From Datisca glomerata (taxonomy: Eukaryota; Streptophyta; Magnoliopsida; Cucurbitales; Datiscaceae): DNA of 64,000 bases. The notes below the pieces were generated by a model. It did no database searches, was not told the DNA's origin, and worked only from the letters and a program-made list of their open reading frames with translations. Of the stretch, positions 1 to 13,165 are shown in pieces. Every line of letters starts with the position of its first letter. Positions within the stretch are counted from its first letter, which is position 1. Both the position numbers and the translations under genes were made by a program. The stretch is from the NCBI GenBank assembly GCA_003255025.1, contig QANY01004006.1, forward strand, positions 33,944 to 97,943, in the 5' to 3' direction.

Positions 1-339
1 TGGCACACGCTGGTCAACTTCCATAGGGCATAACTTTTGACATGGGAGGAACCACGTGGCCCGTTAGATATCAAATCGAAGCTTACTCAAGGGGAGATAG
101 AATTTACCCATCACAGCCTAGTTCCAAGTCTAAAAAAATAGACTGTGTAGCTTTAGAATTTCCATAAGAAATGGATCGTGCCCCGCGCAAGTCAGCTTCT
201 ATAGGGCATATCTTTTGACATGAGTGGAACCACGTGGCCCATAAGATATCAAATTGAAACTTACTCAAGTTGCGAGAGTTTTTCCCATCACAACCTACTT
301 TCATGTCCATAAAGCACAGACTGTACAGGTTTTACCCAT

Positions 340-1700
340 CACAACGAATTGATCGTGGCACGCGTAGGTCAACTTCTGTAGGGCATAAGTTATGATATGG
401 GTGGAACCAATTGGCTCGCAAGATATCAATTTGAAGCGTACTGAACGTGTGACTGGGTTTACCCATGACACTCCAGTTCAAATTTTAAAAAGCATAGACT
501 TTGCGGCTTTAGTATTTCTGTAACAAATTGATCGTGGCACGCGCAGTTCAAATTCTATAGGGAATAACTTTTGACATGGGTGGAATCGCGTGGCCCGTAA
601 GATATCAAATTGAAGCTTACTGAAGGTGTGACAGGGTTAACTCATTACACTCTAGTTCCAAGTCTAAAAAACATAGACTGTGCAGCTTTAGAATTTCTGT
701 AACAAATTGATCGTGGCACGCATAGTTTAACTTCTATAGGGCATAACTTTTGACATGGGTGGAACCACGTGGCCTGTAAAATATCAAATTGATGTTTATT
801 CAGAGACTTACTGGTGCGACAGGGTTTACCAATCGTAGCCAAGTTTTGTGACAAAAATTCAAAGACAGTTCAACTGTAGAATACCTGGAACAGACGGTAT
901 ATGGCAAGCGCGTACCAACTTCCATAGGGCATAACATTTGACATGGGTGGAACTACATGCCCTATAAGATATCAAATCAATGCTTCATCCGAGACCTAGA
1001 GGTGCCACACGGTTTACCCATTACAACCAAGTTTTGAATCCAAAGAACACAGACTGTGGAGCTTTAAAATTTTTGGAATAGGTGGATCGTGGCACGTGCA
1101 TATCAACTTTCATCGGGCATAACTTTTGACTCGAGTCGAACCACGTGGCCCGTTATATATCAAATCAAAGCTTATTCTGAAATCTACAGGTGAGATAGGT
1201 TTTACTTGTCACGACCCAGTTTTGTGTCCAAAAAAATGGACTGTGCAGTTTAGAACTTGTGGAACCGATGGATCGTGGCACGGGTAGTTCAACTTTCATA
1301 GGGCATAACTTTTTACATGGGTGGAACCACGTGGCCCGTAAGATACCAAATCAAAGCTTATTCGAGGTTGACAGTGTTTACCCATCACAACCTCGTTTCA
1401 AGTGCAAAAAATGCTGACTTTACAGCTTTAAAAATCTGCAACAAATGGTTCGTGGAACGCGCAGATCAACTTTCGTAGGGCATAACTTTTGACAGGGGTG
1501 GAACCACGTGGCCCTTAAGATATCAAATCAAAGACTAGTCAAGGTGCGACAGGGTTTACTCATCACAGCCTAGTTTTACGTCCAAAGAACATGCACTGTG
1601 TAGCTTAAGAATTTCTATAACAAATGGATCCTGCCACACGCATGTCAACTTCCATATGGTTTAACTTTCGACATGGGTAGAACCACGTGGCCCGTTAGAT
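340..1700 (+). repeat. Segment related to 17.5-18.06 kb and 52.68-53.55 kb
   Basis: T5 units with 'tttaaaaagcatagactttg' (487, 17634, 52737) and 'gggtggaatcgcg(t/c)gg' (580, 17728, 52830) lead to a T2-like unit with 'aagttttgtgacaaaaattc' (841, 17993; 53093 reads 'aatttttgtgacaaaaattc') and then T3 with 'gagacctagaggtgccacac' (978 and 53253). T4 and T5 follow at about 1160 and 1350. Confidence 0.82.
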
Positions 1701-2580
1701 ATCAAATCGAAGCTTATTCAAGGTGCCACAGAGTTTACCAATCATATCCTAGTTTCAAGTCCCAAAAAAGATAGACTTTGCAGCTTTAGAATTTTTGCAA
1801 CAAATGGATCATGGCACGCGTAGCTCAACTTCTATAGGGCATAACTTTTGACATTGGTGAAACCACATGGCCCGTAAGATATCAAATCGAAAGCTTACTC
1901 AAGGTGCGACAGGCTTTACCCATCACAACCTATTCCAAGTCTAAAAAACATAGACTGTGTAGCTTTAGAATTTTTGCAACAAATGGATCGTGGCACACGC
2001 AGGTCAATTTCCATAGGGCATAACTTTGGACATGCGAGGAACCACCTGGCCCGTAAGATTTCAAATCGAAGCCTACTCAAGCTGTCATCAGCTTTTCCCA
2101 TCACATCCTAGTTTCAAGTCTGAAAAAATAGAATGTGCATCTTTAGCATTTCTGTAACAAATGGATCGTTGCACACGCAGGTCAACTTTTGTAAGGCATA
2201 ACTTTTTACGTGGGTGGAACCACGTGGCCCGTAAGGTATCAAATCGAAGCTTACTCAAGCGGCGACATGTTTTACCCATCACAACCTAGTTTCAAGTCCA
2301 GAAAACATAAACAATGCTACTTCCAAATTCTGCAACAAATTGATCTTGGCACGCGCAGGTCAACTTTTGTAGGGCATAAGTTTTGACATGGGTGGAACCA
2401 CGTGGCCCGCAAGATGCGACAGGCTTTACCCATCACGACCGAGTTCCAAGTCCAGAAAACATAGACTGTGCAGCTTTAGAAATCCTACAACAAATTGATT
2501 GTGGCACGCGCTGTTCAACTTCTATAGGGCATAACTTTCCATATGGGCGGAACAACGTGACCCGTAAGATATCGAATTGA

Positions 2581-3480
2581 AGCTTATTTAGAGACCTACA
2601 AGTACCATAGTTTTAATGCTTCTCAGTCTAGTTTAGTGTGTAAAAAACTCAAACTATACAACTCTAGAATTTCTGGAACAAACTAAAAAAACACGCATTG
2701 TGTGGCTTTAAATTTTTTGGAACAGACAGATCGTGGCACGCATGATCAACTTCTGTAAGGCATAACTTTTAACATGGGATCTTGGCGCGCGTAAGTCAAC
2801 TTCCGTAGGGCATAACTTCTGACTCAAGTAGAATCACGTGGCCCGTTAGATATAAAATCGAGGCTTATTTTGAGACCTACAGGTGCAACTTTACAATGTG
2901 CAACTTTGCAATCAAGCCAAGTTGTGAGTCTAAAAAACATGGAATGTGCAACTTTGCAATTTCTGGAACAGACGGATCGTGGCACATGCATGTCAACTAT
3001 CGTAGGGTATAACTTTTGACAGGGGTGGAACCACTTTCCCTGTATGATATCAAATCGAAGCTTATTCAGAGACCTATAGGTGCAAAAAGGTTTTACAAAT
3101 CGAAGCATAGTTTCATGTCCAAAAAATAGACACAGTGCAACTTTAGAATTTCTAGTACGGATATATCGTGACACGCGGATGTCAACTTTCGTAGGGTATA
3201 ACTTTTGAAATGGGTGGAACCACATGTCCTGTAAGATATCAAATCCCAGCGTATTTTCATGTAAAAAAGGCACGAACTGTGTGGCTTTAGAATTTCTGGA
3301 ACAGACAGATCGTGGCAGGCGCAGGTCAACTCTAGAATTTCTGGATCAGGCGGAACGTGGTAGGCGCATGTCAACTTCCTTATGGCATTACTTTTGACAT
3401 GGGTGGAACCACCTTCCCCATAAATATCAAATCGAAGCGTATAATAAGACGTACAGGTGCGACAGTGTTTACCCGTCATA
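2581..3480 (+). repeat. Composite block with truncated units (copies at 35.4-36.2 and 46.2-46.8 kb)
   Basis: The block contains several shortened monomers: a junction 'ggaacaaactaaaaaaacacgc' near 2680, a ~75-bp truncated unit ending 'aacatgggatcttggcgcgc' at 2771, and a unit with duplicated 'gtgcaactttgcaat' text at 2886-2970. The same irregularities occur at 35.5-36.1 kb and 46.25-46.75 kb, so the block spread as one piece. A unit with 'aaaaaggttttacaaatcg' at 3084 is also shared by all three. Confidence 0.83.
2771..2800 (+). repeat. Truncated-unit junction 'catggGATC...GCGCGCGTAAG', copy 1 of 6
   Basis: 'acttttaacatggg' is joined directly to 'atcttggcgcgcgtaagtc', deleting the body of a monomer between the 'gacatgggtgg' block and the next 'ggatcgtggc' block and leaving about 75 bp. 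Identical joins are at 9018, 15845, 35524, 45278 and 46298, so one deletion event was multiplied by duplication. Confidence 0.88.
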
Positions 3481-3599
3481 GCCCAGTTTTGAGTCCAAAG
3501 AACACGGACTGTGCAGTTTCAAATTTGTGGAACCGATGGATCGTCGCACGCGCATATCAACTTCCATAGGGCATAACTTTTGACATGGGTGGAACCACG

Positions 3600-5300
3600 T
3601 GTCCCTGCAACATGGTTAACCCTTCACGACATAGATTCAAGTCCAAAAAACATAGTTTGTGCAGTTTTAGAATTTCTGCAACAAATGGATTGTGGCACGC
3701 GCATGTCAACTTCTATTGGGCGTAACTTTTGACATGGGTGGAACCACGTGGCTCATACGATAACAAATTGAAGCTTATTCAGAGACCTACAGGTATGGGC
3801 GAGGCCCGTCAGAGCCCAATTTCAAATCTAAAGAACGTAGAAAATGCAGCTTTAAAATTTATGGGACAGGTGGATCGTGGCACGTACAAGTCAACTTCCG
3901 TAAGGCATAACTTTTGATTTGGGTGGAACCACGTGGCCTGTTTGATATCAAATCAAAGCTGATTCTATAACAGATGGATTGTGGAACGCTCATGTCAACT
4001 TTCGTAAGGCATAATTTTCCCCTGGTGGAATCACGTGGCCCGTAAGATATCAAATTGAATCTTATTCAGAGTCCTAGTGGTGCGATACGGGTTACCCATC
4101 GTAGCCATGCTTTGAGTCCAAAATTCACTAACCATGCAATTTTAGAATTACAGAACAGACAGATCAGGGTAGACGCATCCCAACTTCCGTAGTGCATAAC
4201 ATTTGACATGGGTGGAACCATGTGCCCCGTAAGATATCAAATTGATGCTTTATCAGCGACCTACAGGTGCGACAGGGTTTATCCGTCACAGCCCAGTTTC
4301 GAATCAAAAGAACACCGACTGTGCAACTTTAAAATTTTTAGAATAGGTGGATCGTAGTACGTGCAAGTCAACTTCCATAGTGCATAACTTTTGACTCGAG
4401 TACAACCACGTGCCCCATTAGATATAAAATTGAAACTTATTCTGAGACCTACAGGTGCGACAACATTTACCTATCGCAACCAAGTTTTGGGTCCAAAACA
4501 CATGGACTGTGCAGTTTCAAATTTGTGGAACCGATGGATCGTGGCACACGCAGGTCAACTTACATAGGGCATAACTTTTGAAATGGGTGGAACCACGTGT
4601 CCCGTAATATACCAAATCGAAGCTTATTCAAGGTGCAATAGGCTTTACCCTTCACAACATAGTTTCAAGGCCAAAAAACATAGACTGTATAGCTTTTACA
4701 GATCGTAGTTTAGTTTCGTGTATAAAAAACACAGACATTACAATTTTAGAATTTCTGGAACAGACGGATCGTGGCACGTACATGTCAACTTCTGTAAGGC
4801 ATAACTTTTCACTCATGACCACGTGCCCCGTAAGATATCAAATTGTGCAGTTTTAAAATTTCTAGAACAGGTGGATCGTCGTACACGCAAGACAACTTCC
4901 GTAGGGTATAACTTTTGACTCGGGTTGAATCACGTGGCCCTTTAGATATCAAATTGAAGCTTATTCTGAAACCTATATGTTTGAGTGCAAAAAACATGGG
5001 CTGTACAGTTTAGAATTTATGGAACTGATGGATCATGGCCCACACTAGTCAACTTCCATCGGGTACAACTTTCGACATGACTGGAACCACGTGGCCCGTA
5101 AGATATCAAATCGAAGCTCATTCAAACTGCAACAGGGTTTACCCAACACAACCTAGTTTCAAGTGCAAAAAACATAGACTGTATAGCTTTATAATTTCTG
5201 TAACAAATGGATTATGGCATGTGCAGATCAACTTCTTTAGGGTATAACTTTTGACATGGGTGGAACCATGTGGCCTGCAAGATATCCTATCAAAGCTTAC
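3600..5300 (+). repeat. Segment duplicated at 36.24-38.4 kb
   Basis: Shared private variants include 'caaagatcaattt'-free T2 units with 'ttttcccctg(g/a)tggaatcacg' (4013 and 36709), 'gaacgtagaaaatgca' (3833 and 36519), and 'catcgggtacaac' (5058 and 38133). The shift grows from about 32.7 to 33.1 kb along the segment because the second copy contains extra units or the first lost some. Confidence 0.78.
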
Positions 5301-7310
5301 TCAAGGTGCGACAAGGTTTACCCATCACAGCCTAGTTTCAAGTCCAAAAAACATAGAATTTGCAGTTTTAGAATTTCTGCAAAAAAACAGATCGTGGCAC
5401 GCGCATGTCAACTTACATAAGGCATAACTTTTAACATGGGTGGAGCGATGTGGCGCGTAAGATATCAAATTGAAGTTTACTCAAGTTGCGATAGGTTTTA
5501 CCCATGATAGCCTACTTTCATGTCCGAAAAACATAGACTGTGCAGCTTTTGAATTTCTACATTAAATGGATAATGGCACGCGCAGGTCAATTTCTATAGG
5601 GCATAACCTTTGACATGGGTGGAACCACATGGCCTGAAAGATATCAGATCAAAGCTTACTCAAGGTGCGACATGATTTACCCATCACAGCCTAGTTCCAA
5701 GTCTAAAAAACATAGACTCTGCAGCTTTAGAATTTCGGCAACAAATGGATCGTGGCACGCGCAGTTTAACTTCTATATGACATAACTTTTGACATGGGTG
5801 GAACCACGTGACCTGTAAGATATCAAATTGAAGCTTATTCACAGTCCTACCCGTGGCCACCTAGTTTAAAGTCCAGCAAACATAGACTATATAGCTTTAT
5901 AATTTCTGCAACAAATGGATCATGGCACGTGCATATCAACTTCTTTGAGGCATAACTTTTGACATGGGTGGAACCATGTGGTCCACAAGATATCATATTG
6001 AAGCCTACTCAAAGTGACAGGATTTACCCATCTCAACCTAGTTTCAAGTCCAAAAACCATAGACTATGTAGCTTTAGAATTTCTATAAAAAATGGATCAT
6101 GGCACGCATATGTCAACTTACATAGGGCATAACTTTTGAAATGGGTGGAAGCACGTAGCCCTTAAGAAATCAAATCGAAGCTTATTCAAGGTACGACAGG
6201 GTTTTCCCATCACAGGCAAGTTTTAAGTGGAAAAAACATAGACTATACAGCTTTAGAATTTCATCAATAAATGGATCGTGGCAAGTGCTGATCAACTTCT
6301 GTAGAGCATAACTTTTGACATGGGTAGAACCACGTGGCCCGTAAGATATGAAATCGAAGATTACTAAGGGTGTGACGGGCTGTACCCATCACAGCCTAAT
6401 TTCAAAGGAAAAAAACATAGACTATGCAGTTTTAGAATTTCTGCGACAAACGAATCATTGCACGTGTCGGTCAACTTCCATAGGGCATAACTTTTGACAT
6501 GGGTAGAACCACGTGGCCCGTAAGATATCAAATTGAAACTTGTTTAAGGTGCGATAGAGTTTCCCATCATAACCTAGTTTCAAGTCCCAAAAACATTGAC
6601 TGTGCAACTTTAGAATTTTTGCAACAAATGGATCATGGCACGGGCAGATCAACTTCCATAGGCATTAACTTTTGAAATGGGTGGAACCACATGACTCGTA
6701 AGATATCAAATCGAAGCTTACTCAAGTTGCGACAGGTTTTACCCCTCACAGCCTAGTTTCATGTCTGAAAAACAAAGACTATAAAACTTTAGAATTTCTG
6801 CTGCAAATGAATCGTGGCACGTGCAGGTCAAGTTCTATAGGGCATAACTTTTGACATGGGTCGAACCACGTGGCCCGTAAGATATCAAATCGAAGCTTAT
6901 CCAAGGTACAACCACGTGGCCCACAGTTCAACTTCTGTAAGCATAACTTTTGACATGGGAGGAACCACATGGCTCGTAAGATATCAAATCGAAGATTACT
7001 CAAGTTGCCATAAGTTTTATCCATCATAGACTAGTTTGAAGTCCAAAAAAACATAGACTATATCGCTTCAGAATTTCTGCAACAAATGGATTATGGCACT
7101 AGCAGGTCAACTTCTTTAGGGCATAAATTTTGACATGGGTGGAACCACGTGGCCCGTAAGATGTAAAATCGAAAGCTTAGTCAAGTTACGACATGCTTTA
7201 CCCATCACAACCTAGTTCCAAGTCCAGAAAACGTAGACTGTGCAGCTTTAAAATTTCTGCAACAAATTGATTGTGGCACGCGCAGTTCAACTTCTGTAGG
7301 ACATAACTTT
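5271..7310 (+). repeat. T5-dominated tract, no gene
   Basis: About eleven short-class units in a row, with HindIII or near-HindIII sites at roughly 179-bp spacing. The part at 5860-6450 is related to 41.0-41.5 and 48.35-48.9 kb ('ttttaagtggaaaaaacat' type units). A short unit at 6900-6935 joins 'ccaaggtacaaccacgtggc' to 'ccacagttcaac', a deletion. Nothing but satellite is visible. Confidence 0.85.
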
Positions 7311-8140
7311 TTTCATGGGTGGAACAGCATGGCCCGTATGATATCAAATTGAATCTTATTCATAGACCTACTAGTATGATAGTTTTTGCGCATCGTAGTT
7401 TAGTGTTGTGTGTAAAATACACAGACTATAAAACTTTAGAATTTCTAGAACAGACGGATCGTGGCACGTGCATGACAACTTTCGTAAGGCATTACTTCTA
7501 ACTTTAGTGGAACCACGTGGCCCGTAAGATATCAAATCTATCTTATTCAAAGTCCTACTAGGGCGACAGAGTTTACCCATCATAGCTATGTTTTTAGTCT
7601 ATAATCGAAGACCGTGTAAATTTAGAATTTCTAGAATAGACAGATCGCGGCACGCGCATACCATCTTCTGTAGGGCATAACATTTGACATGGGTGGTACC
7701 ACGTGACCCGTAAGATGTCAAATCGAAGCTTATTCAAGGTGTGACAGAGTTTACCCATCACAGAGTAGTTCCAAGTCCAAAAAACATAGACTGTGTAGCT
7801 TTTCAATTTTTGCAACAAATAGATCGTGGGACGCGCAGTTCAACTTTTGTGGGGTATAACTTTTGACTTGGGTGGAACCACGTGCCTGGTAAGATATTAA
7901 ATTGAAGCTTATTCAGAGACCTTTCAGTACAACAGCTTTTATGCATCGTAGTCTAGTTTTGTGTGTAAAAGACACATACTGTACAACTCTAGAATTTCTA
8001 GAACAGACGGATCGTGGCACTTGCATGTCAACTTCCGTAAGGCATAACATCTCACTCTGGTGGAACCAAGTGGCCCGTATGATATCAAATCTATTTTATT
8101 AAGAGTCCTACTAGTGTGACAGGGTTTACCCATCGTAGCC
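7090..8140 (+). repeat. Segment duplicated at 42.95-43.87 kb
   Basis: Matching points 7319/43175 and 7371/43227 have a shift of exactly 35856 bp; further right 7939/43670 has 35731 bp, so about 125 bp is missing from the second copy (it joins 'aaatttagaatag' to 'ttcacagagtag' near 43487). The units are T1/T2 with 'gtgttgtgtgtaaaatacac' and 'ctactagggcgacagag' variants. Confidence 0.88.
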
Positions 8141-8999
8141 AAGTTTTGAGAGTCCTACGAGTGCGACAGAGTTTACCCGTCACATCCTAGTTTCAAATCC
8201 AATGAAAAAAGACTATGCTTCTTTAAAATTTCTAGAACAGGTGGATCGTGGCACGCACAAGTCAGCTCCAAAAAAACATTGATGGATCGTGGCACGCGCA
8301 TGTTAATTTCCGTACGGAATAACTTTTGACATGGGTGCAACGATATGGCCCGTAGGATATCAAATCGAAACTTACTCAAGCTGTGACATGTTTTATCCAT
8401 CAAAACCTAGTTTCAAGTCTAAAAACATAGATTGTGCAGCTTTAGAATTTCTACAACAAAGGGATCTTAGCGCGCGCTGGTCAACTTCTATAGGGCATAA
8501 CTTTTAACATGGGTGGAACCACGTGGCCATAAAATATCAAATCAAAAGTTTACTCAAACTGTCACAGGGTTTACCCTTCACAACCTAGTTCCAAGTCCAA
8601 AAGCCACAGAGTGTGTAGCTTTAGAATTTCTGCAACAAATTGATCGTGGCACGCGCAGTTCTATTTCTGTAGGTCATGACGTTTGACAAGGGTGGAACAA
8701 CGTGGCCCGAAAGATATCAAATTGAAGCTTATTGAGAGACCTATAGGTTCAACAAGGTTTACACATTATAGCCAAGTTTTGAGTCTAAAAACAGGTGCTA
8801 TGCAACTTTAGAATTTTTAATGCAAATGGATCGTGGCACGCGCATGTCAACTTTCATAGGGCATAACTTTTGAAATGGGTGAAACCACGAATCCTATAAG
8901 ATATCAAATCGCAGTGTAGTTTCGTATAAAAAACACGGATTGTGTGGCTTTAAAATGTGTGGAACAGACAGATCGTGGCATGCGCATGTCAACTTTCGT

Positions 9000-9040
9000 A
9001 AGGCATAACTTTTGACAAGGGATCATAGCGCGTAAGTCAA
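9000..9040 (+). repeat. Truncated-unit junction, copy 2 of 6
   Basis: 'tttgacaaggGATCatagcg' followed by 'cgtaagtcaacttcc'. Preceded, as in the 15.8 and 45.2 kb copies, by a unit in which 'atatcaaatcgcagtgtag' joins directly to 'tttcgt' (8905-8935), so two successive deletions travel together. Confidence 0.86.
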
Positions 9041-9419
9041 CTTCCGTAGGGCATAACTTTTAACTCGAGTAGAAGCACGTGGCCCGTTAGATATAAAATT
9101 GAAGCTTATTGTGAGACCTACAGGTGCGACAGCGTTTACCCACCGAAGTCGAGTTTTGTGTCCAAAAAACATGGACTATGCAATTTTGAATTTGTGGAAT
9201 CGATGGATCGTGGCACACGCAGGTCAACATACATAGGGCATAACTTTTGACATGGGTGCAACCACGTGTCCAGTAAGATACCAAATCGAAGCTTATTCAA
9301 CATGCAATAGGGTTTACCCTTCACAACATAGTTTCAAGTCCAAAAACATAGACTATACAGTTTTATAATTTCTGTAACAAATGGATCGTGGCACGCGCAA
9401 GTCAACTTCTGTAGGGCAC

Positions 9420-10000
9420 ATCTTTTGACATCGGAGGAACCCCATGGCCCGTAAGATATAAAATCAAAGCTTACTCAAACTGTGATAGATTTTACCAACA
9501 CAACCTAGTTTCAAGTCGAAAAACATAGACTGTGCAACTTTAGAATTTCTGCAACAAATGGATCGTACCACGCACAGGTCAACTTCTGTAGGGCATAACT
9601 TTTAACATGGGTGGAACCACGTGGCCCGTGAGATATCAAATCGAAGCTTACTCAAGGCACAATAGGGTTTACCTATTACAGTCTAGTTCGAACTCCAAAA
9701 AATATAGACTGTGAAGCTTTAGAATTTTTGCAAAATATTGATCGTGGCACGCACATTTCAATTTCTGTAGGGCATAACTTTTGACAATGGTGGAACCACA
9801 CGGCCCGTGAGATATCAAATTGAAGCTCATTTAGAGACCTAAAAGTATGATAGTTTTTACGCATCTCATTCTAGAATCGTGTGTAAAAAACTCAGACTGT
9901 ACAACTCTTGAATTTCTGGAACAGACGAATCGTGCCACGTGCATGTCAACTTCCGTAAGGCATAACTACTCACTCTGGTGGAACCACGTGTCCTAAAAGA
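9420..10000 (+). repeat. Dispersed satellite sub-block (also near 16.23, 34.83, 37.44 and 45.6 kb)
   Basis: A unit with 'gaggaaccccatggcccg' and 'tactcaaactg(c/t)gacagat' is followed by units with 'actcaaggc(t/a)caacaggg' and 'gcaaaatattgatcgtggca'. The order is kept at 45629-46140 and 34834-35400, and partly at 16262-16560 and 37451-37600. The CCATGG in these units replaces the usual CACGTG. Confidence 0.82.
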
Positions 10001-10800
10001 TATCAAATCGCAGTGTAATTTCGTGTAAAAAACACGCATTGTGTGGCTTTAAAATTTTTGGAACAGACAGATCGTGGCACGCGCGGTCAACTTCTGTAAG
10101 TCATAACTTCTCACTCTGGTGGAACCACGTGACCCGTAAGATATCAAATCTATCTTATTCAGAGTCCTACTGGTGAGACAGAGTTTACCCATCGTAGCCA
10201 AGTTTTGAGTCTAAAATTCAAAGACCATGTAACTTTAGAATTTCCAAAATAGACGGATCGTGGCACGCGCATGCCAACTTCTGTATTGCATAACATTTGA
10301 CATGGGTGGAACCACATGACCCGTAAGATATCAAATCAAAACGTATTCAAGGTGCAATAGGGTTTACCCATCACAACATAGTTTCATGTCCCAGAACATA
10401 GACTGTGCTGCTTTAGAATTTTTGCAACAAATGGATAGTGGCACGCGCAGGTCAAGTTCCATAGGGCGTAGGTTTATACATGGGAGGAACCACATGACCT
10501 GTAATATATCAAATCAAAGCTTACTCAAGCTACGACAGGTTTTATCCATCATAGCCTAGTTTCATGTCTGAAAAACATAGACTGTGCAGCTTTAGAATTT
10601 TTGTAACAAATGGATCGTGGCAAGCCCAGGTCAACTTCTATAGGTCATAACTTTTGACATTGGTGGAACCACGTGGCTCGTAAGATATCAAATCGAACCT
10701 TACTCAAGGTGCGATGGGGTTTACCCATCACAGCCTAGTTCCAAGTCCAAAAAACATAGACTGTGCAGTTTAAAAATTTCTGCAACAAATTGAACATGAG

Positions 10801-11990
10801 ACTCGTGGTTCAACTTCTTTAGGGCATAATTTTTTACTTAGGTGGAACCACGTGGCTCGTAAGATGTCAAATTGAACGTTATTCAGAGACCTACAAGTAC
10901 GATTGTTTTTACGTATCGTAGTCTTGTTTTGTATGTAAAAACTGCAGACCGTACAACTCTAGGATTCCTAGAACAGACAGATCGTGGCACGCGCATGTCA
11001 ACTTCTGTAAGGCATAACTTCTCACTTTGGTGGAACCAAGTGGCCCGTAATATATAAAAATTATCTGATTGAGAGTCCTACTGGTGCGACGGGGTTTACT
11101 AATCGTAGCCAAGTTTTGAGTCTAAAATTCAAACACCATGCAACTTCAAAATTTCTGGAATAGACGGATCGTGGCACGCGCATGCCAACTTCCATAGGGC
11201 ATAATATTTGACATGGGGTGGACCATGTACCCCGTAAGATATCAAATTGAAGCTTATTCAGAGACTGACAAGAACAATCAGTTTTATAAATCGTAGTCTT
11301 ATTTCATATGTAAAAAACACAGGCTGTATAACTTTAGAATTTCTTGAGGAGACGTACTGCGGCACTCGCATGTCAACTTTCATAAGGTATAACTTTTCAC
11401 TCTGGTGGAATGACGTTGCCCATGAGATATCAAATTGATCTTATTCAGAGTCCTAATGGTGCGATAGGGTTTACCAAACGTAGCCAAGTTTTAAGTCTAA
11501 AATTCAAAGACGGTGCAACTTTAGAATTTCTGGAACAGACGGATCCTGGCACACGCTTGCCAACGTCCGTAGGGCATAACATTTGACATGGGTGGAACCA
11601 CGTGCCCCATTAGATATTAAATTGATGCTTCATTACAGACCTATAGGTGCGACTGGGTTTACCCGTCACAACCCAGTTTCGAATCCAAAGAACACAAACT
11701 GTGCAGTTTTAAAATTTTTGGAACATGTGATTAGTGGCACGCGCAAGTGTATTTCCCCCGGGCTTAACTTTTAACTCGGGGGAACCATGTGGCCCGTTAG
11801 ATATCAAAAGAAAGTTTATTCTGAGACATACAAATGCGACAGGGTTTACCTATCGTAGCCTAGTTTTGAGTCCAAAAAACAATGACTGTGTAGTTTAGGA
11901 TTTGTGGAACTGATGGATCGTGGCACGCGCAGGTCAATTTCCATAAGGCATACCTTTTGACATGGGCGGGACCACGTGGCCCGTAAGATA
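10801..11990 (+). repeat. Ordered run T1-T2-T1-T2-T3-T4
   Basis: Unit openings at about 10866, 11055, 11240, 11427, 11614 and 11801 read in turn as T1, T2, T1, T2, T3 and T4, then T5 from about 11990. The order agrees with the reference cassette except that the T1-T2 pair is doubled. Divergence from the 18-kb cassette is clearly higher than between the three near-identical copies. Confidence 0.82.
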
Positions 11991-13165
11991 TCAATTCGAA
12001 GCTTCTTCAAGCTGCGAATGGGTTTACCCATCACAGCCTAGTTTCAGGTCCAAAAAACCTAGACAGTGTAGCTCTAGAATTTCTACAACAAACAGATCGT
12101 GGCATGTGTAGTTCAACTTCTGTACGGCATAACTTTTGACATGGTGAAACCACGTGGCCCGTAAGATATCCAATCGAAGCTTACTCAAGTTGTGAGAGGG
12201 ATTACCCATCACAACCTTGTTTCATGCCCAAAAACCACAAACTATGCACTTTAGAATTTCTGCAACAAATTGATCGTGGCACTCGTAATTCAACTTATTT
12301 AAGGCATAACCTTTTTGACATGGGTGGAACTATGTGGCCCGTAAGATATCAAATCGAAGCTTACTCAAGTTGCCACCGGTTTTACCCATCACAACCTACT
12401 TTCATGTTCCTAAAACACAGACTGTGCAGCTTTATAATTTCCGTAACAAATTGATCGTGGCATGCGCAGGTCAGCTTCTGTGGAGCATAACTTTTGACAG
12501 CCTAGTTCCAAGTCTAAAAAACATAGACTGTGCAGGTTTAGAATTTCTGCAAGAAATGGATCGTGGCCTGCGCAAGTCAGCTTCTGTAGGGCATAACTTT
12601 TGACATGAGTGGAACCATGTGGCCCGTAAGATATCAAATCGAAACTTACTCAAGTTACGACTGATTTTACCCATCACAACCTACTTTAATGTCCGTAAAA
12701 CAAAAACTATGCAGCTTTATAATTTCTACAACAAATTGATCGTTGCACGCGCAGGTCAGCTTCTATAGGGCATAACTTTTGACATGGGTGGAACCACGTG
12801 GCCCGTAAGATATCAAATTGAAGCTTACTAAAGGTGTGAAAGGGTTTACCCATTACACTTTAGTTCCAAGTTTTAAAAAAATAGACTATGCAGCTTTATA
12901 ATATCTGCAACAAATTGATCTTTGCACGCGTAGGTCAGCTTCTATAGAGCATAACTTTTGACATGGGTGGAACCACGTGGCCCGTAAGATATCAAATTGA
13001 AGCTTACTAAAGGTGTGACAGGGTTTAATCATTACACTTTAGTTCCAAGTTTTAAAAAAATAGACTGTGCAGCTTTAGATTTTCTGTAACAAACTGATCG
13101 TGGCACGTGCAATTTAACTTCTATAGGGAATAACTTTTGACCTGGTTGGAACCACGTGGCCCGTA
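11991..13165 (+). repeat. T5 tract with a deletion junction at 12497
   Basis: Short-class units, several at exactly 179 bp (12811-12989, 12990-13168). At 12497 'gcataacttttgac' is joined to 'agcctagttccaagtc', removing about 90 bp of a unit. The two units at 12.75-13.1 kb are almost identical to each other ('tactaaaggtgtga(a/c)aggg'), suggesting a local recent duplication. Confidence 0.82.

Noticed and set aside
2824..3273. 149-codon minus-strand frame, with similar frames at 35.8 and 46.3 kb
   Set aside because: Apparent conservation between loci is due to duplication of the satellite block, not to coding constraint; indels between copies shift frame freely.
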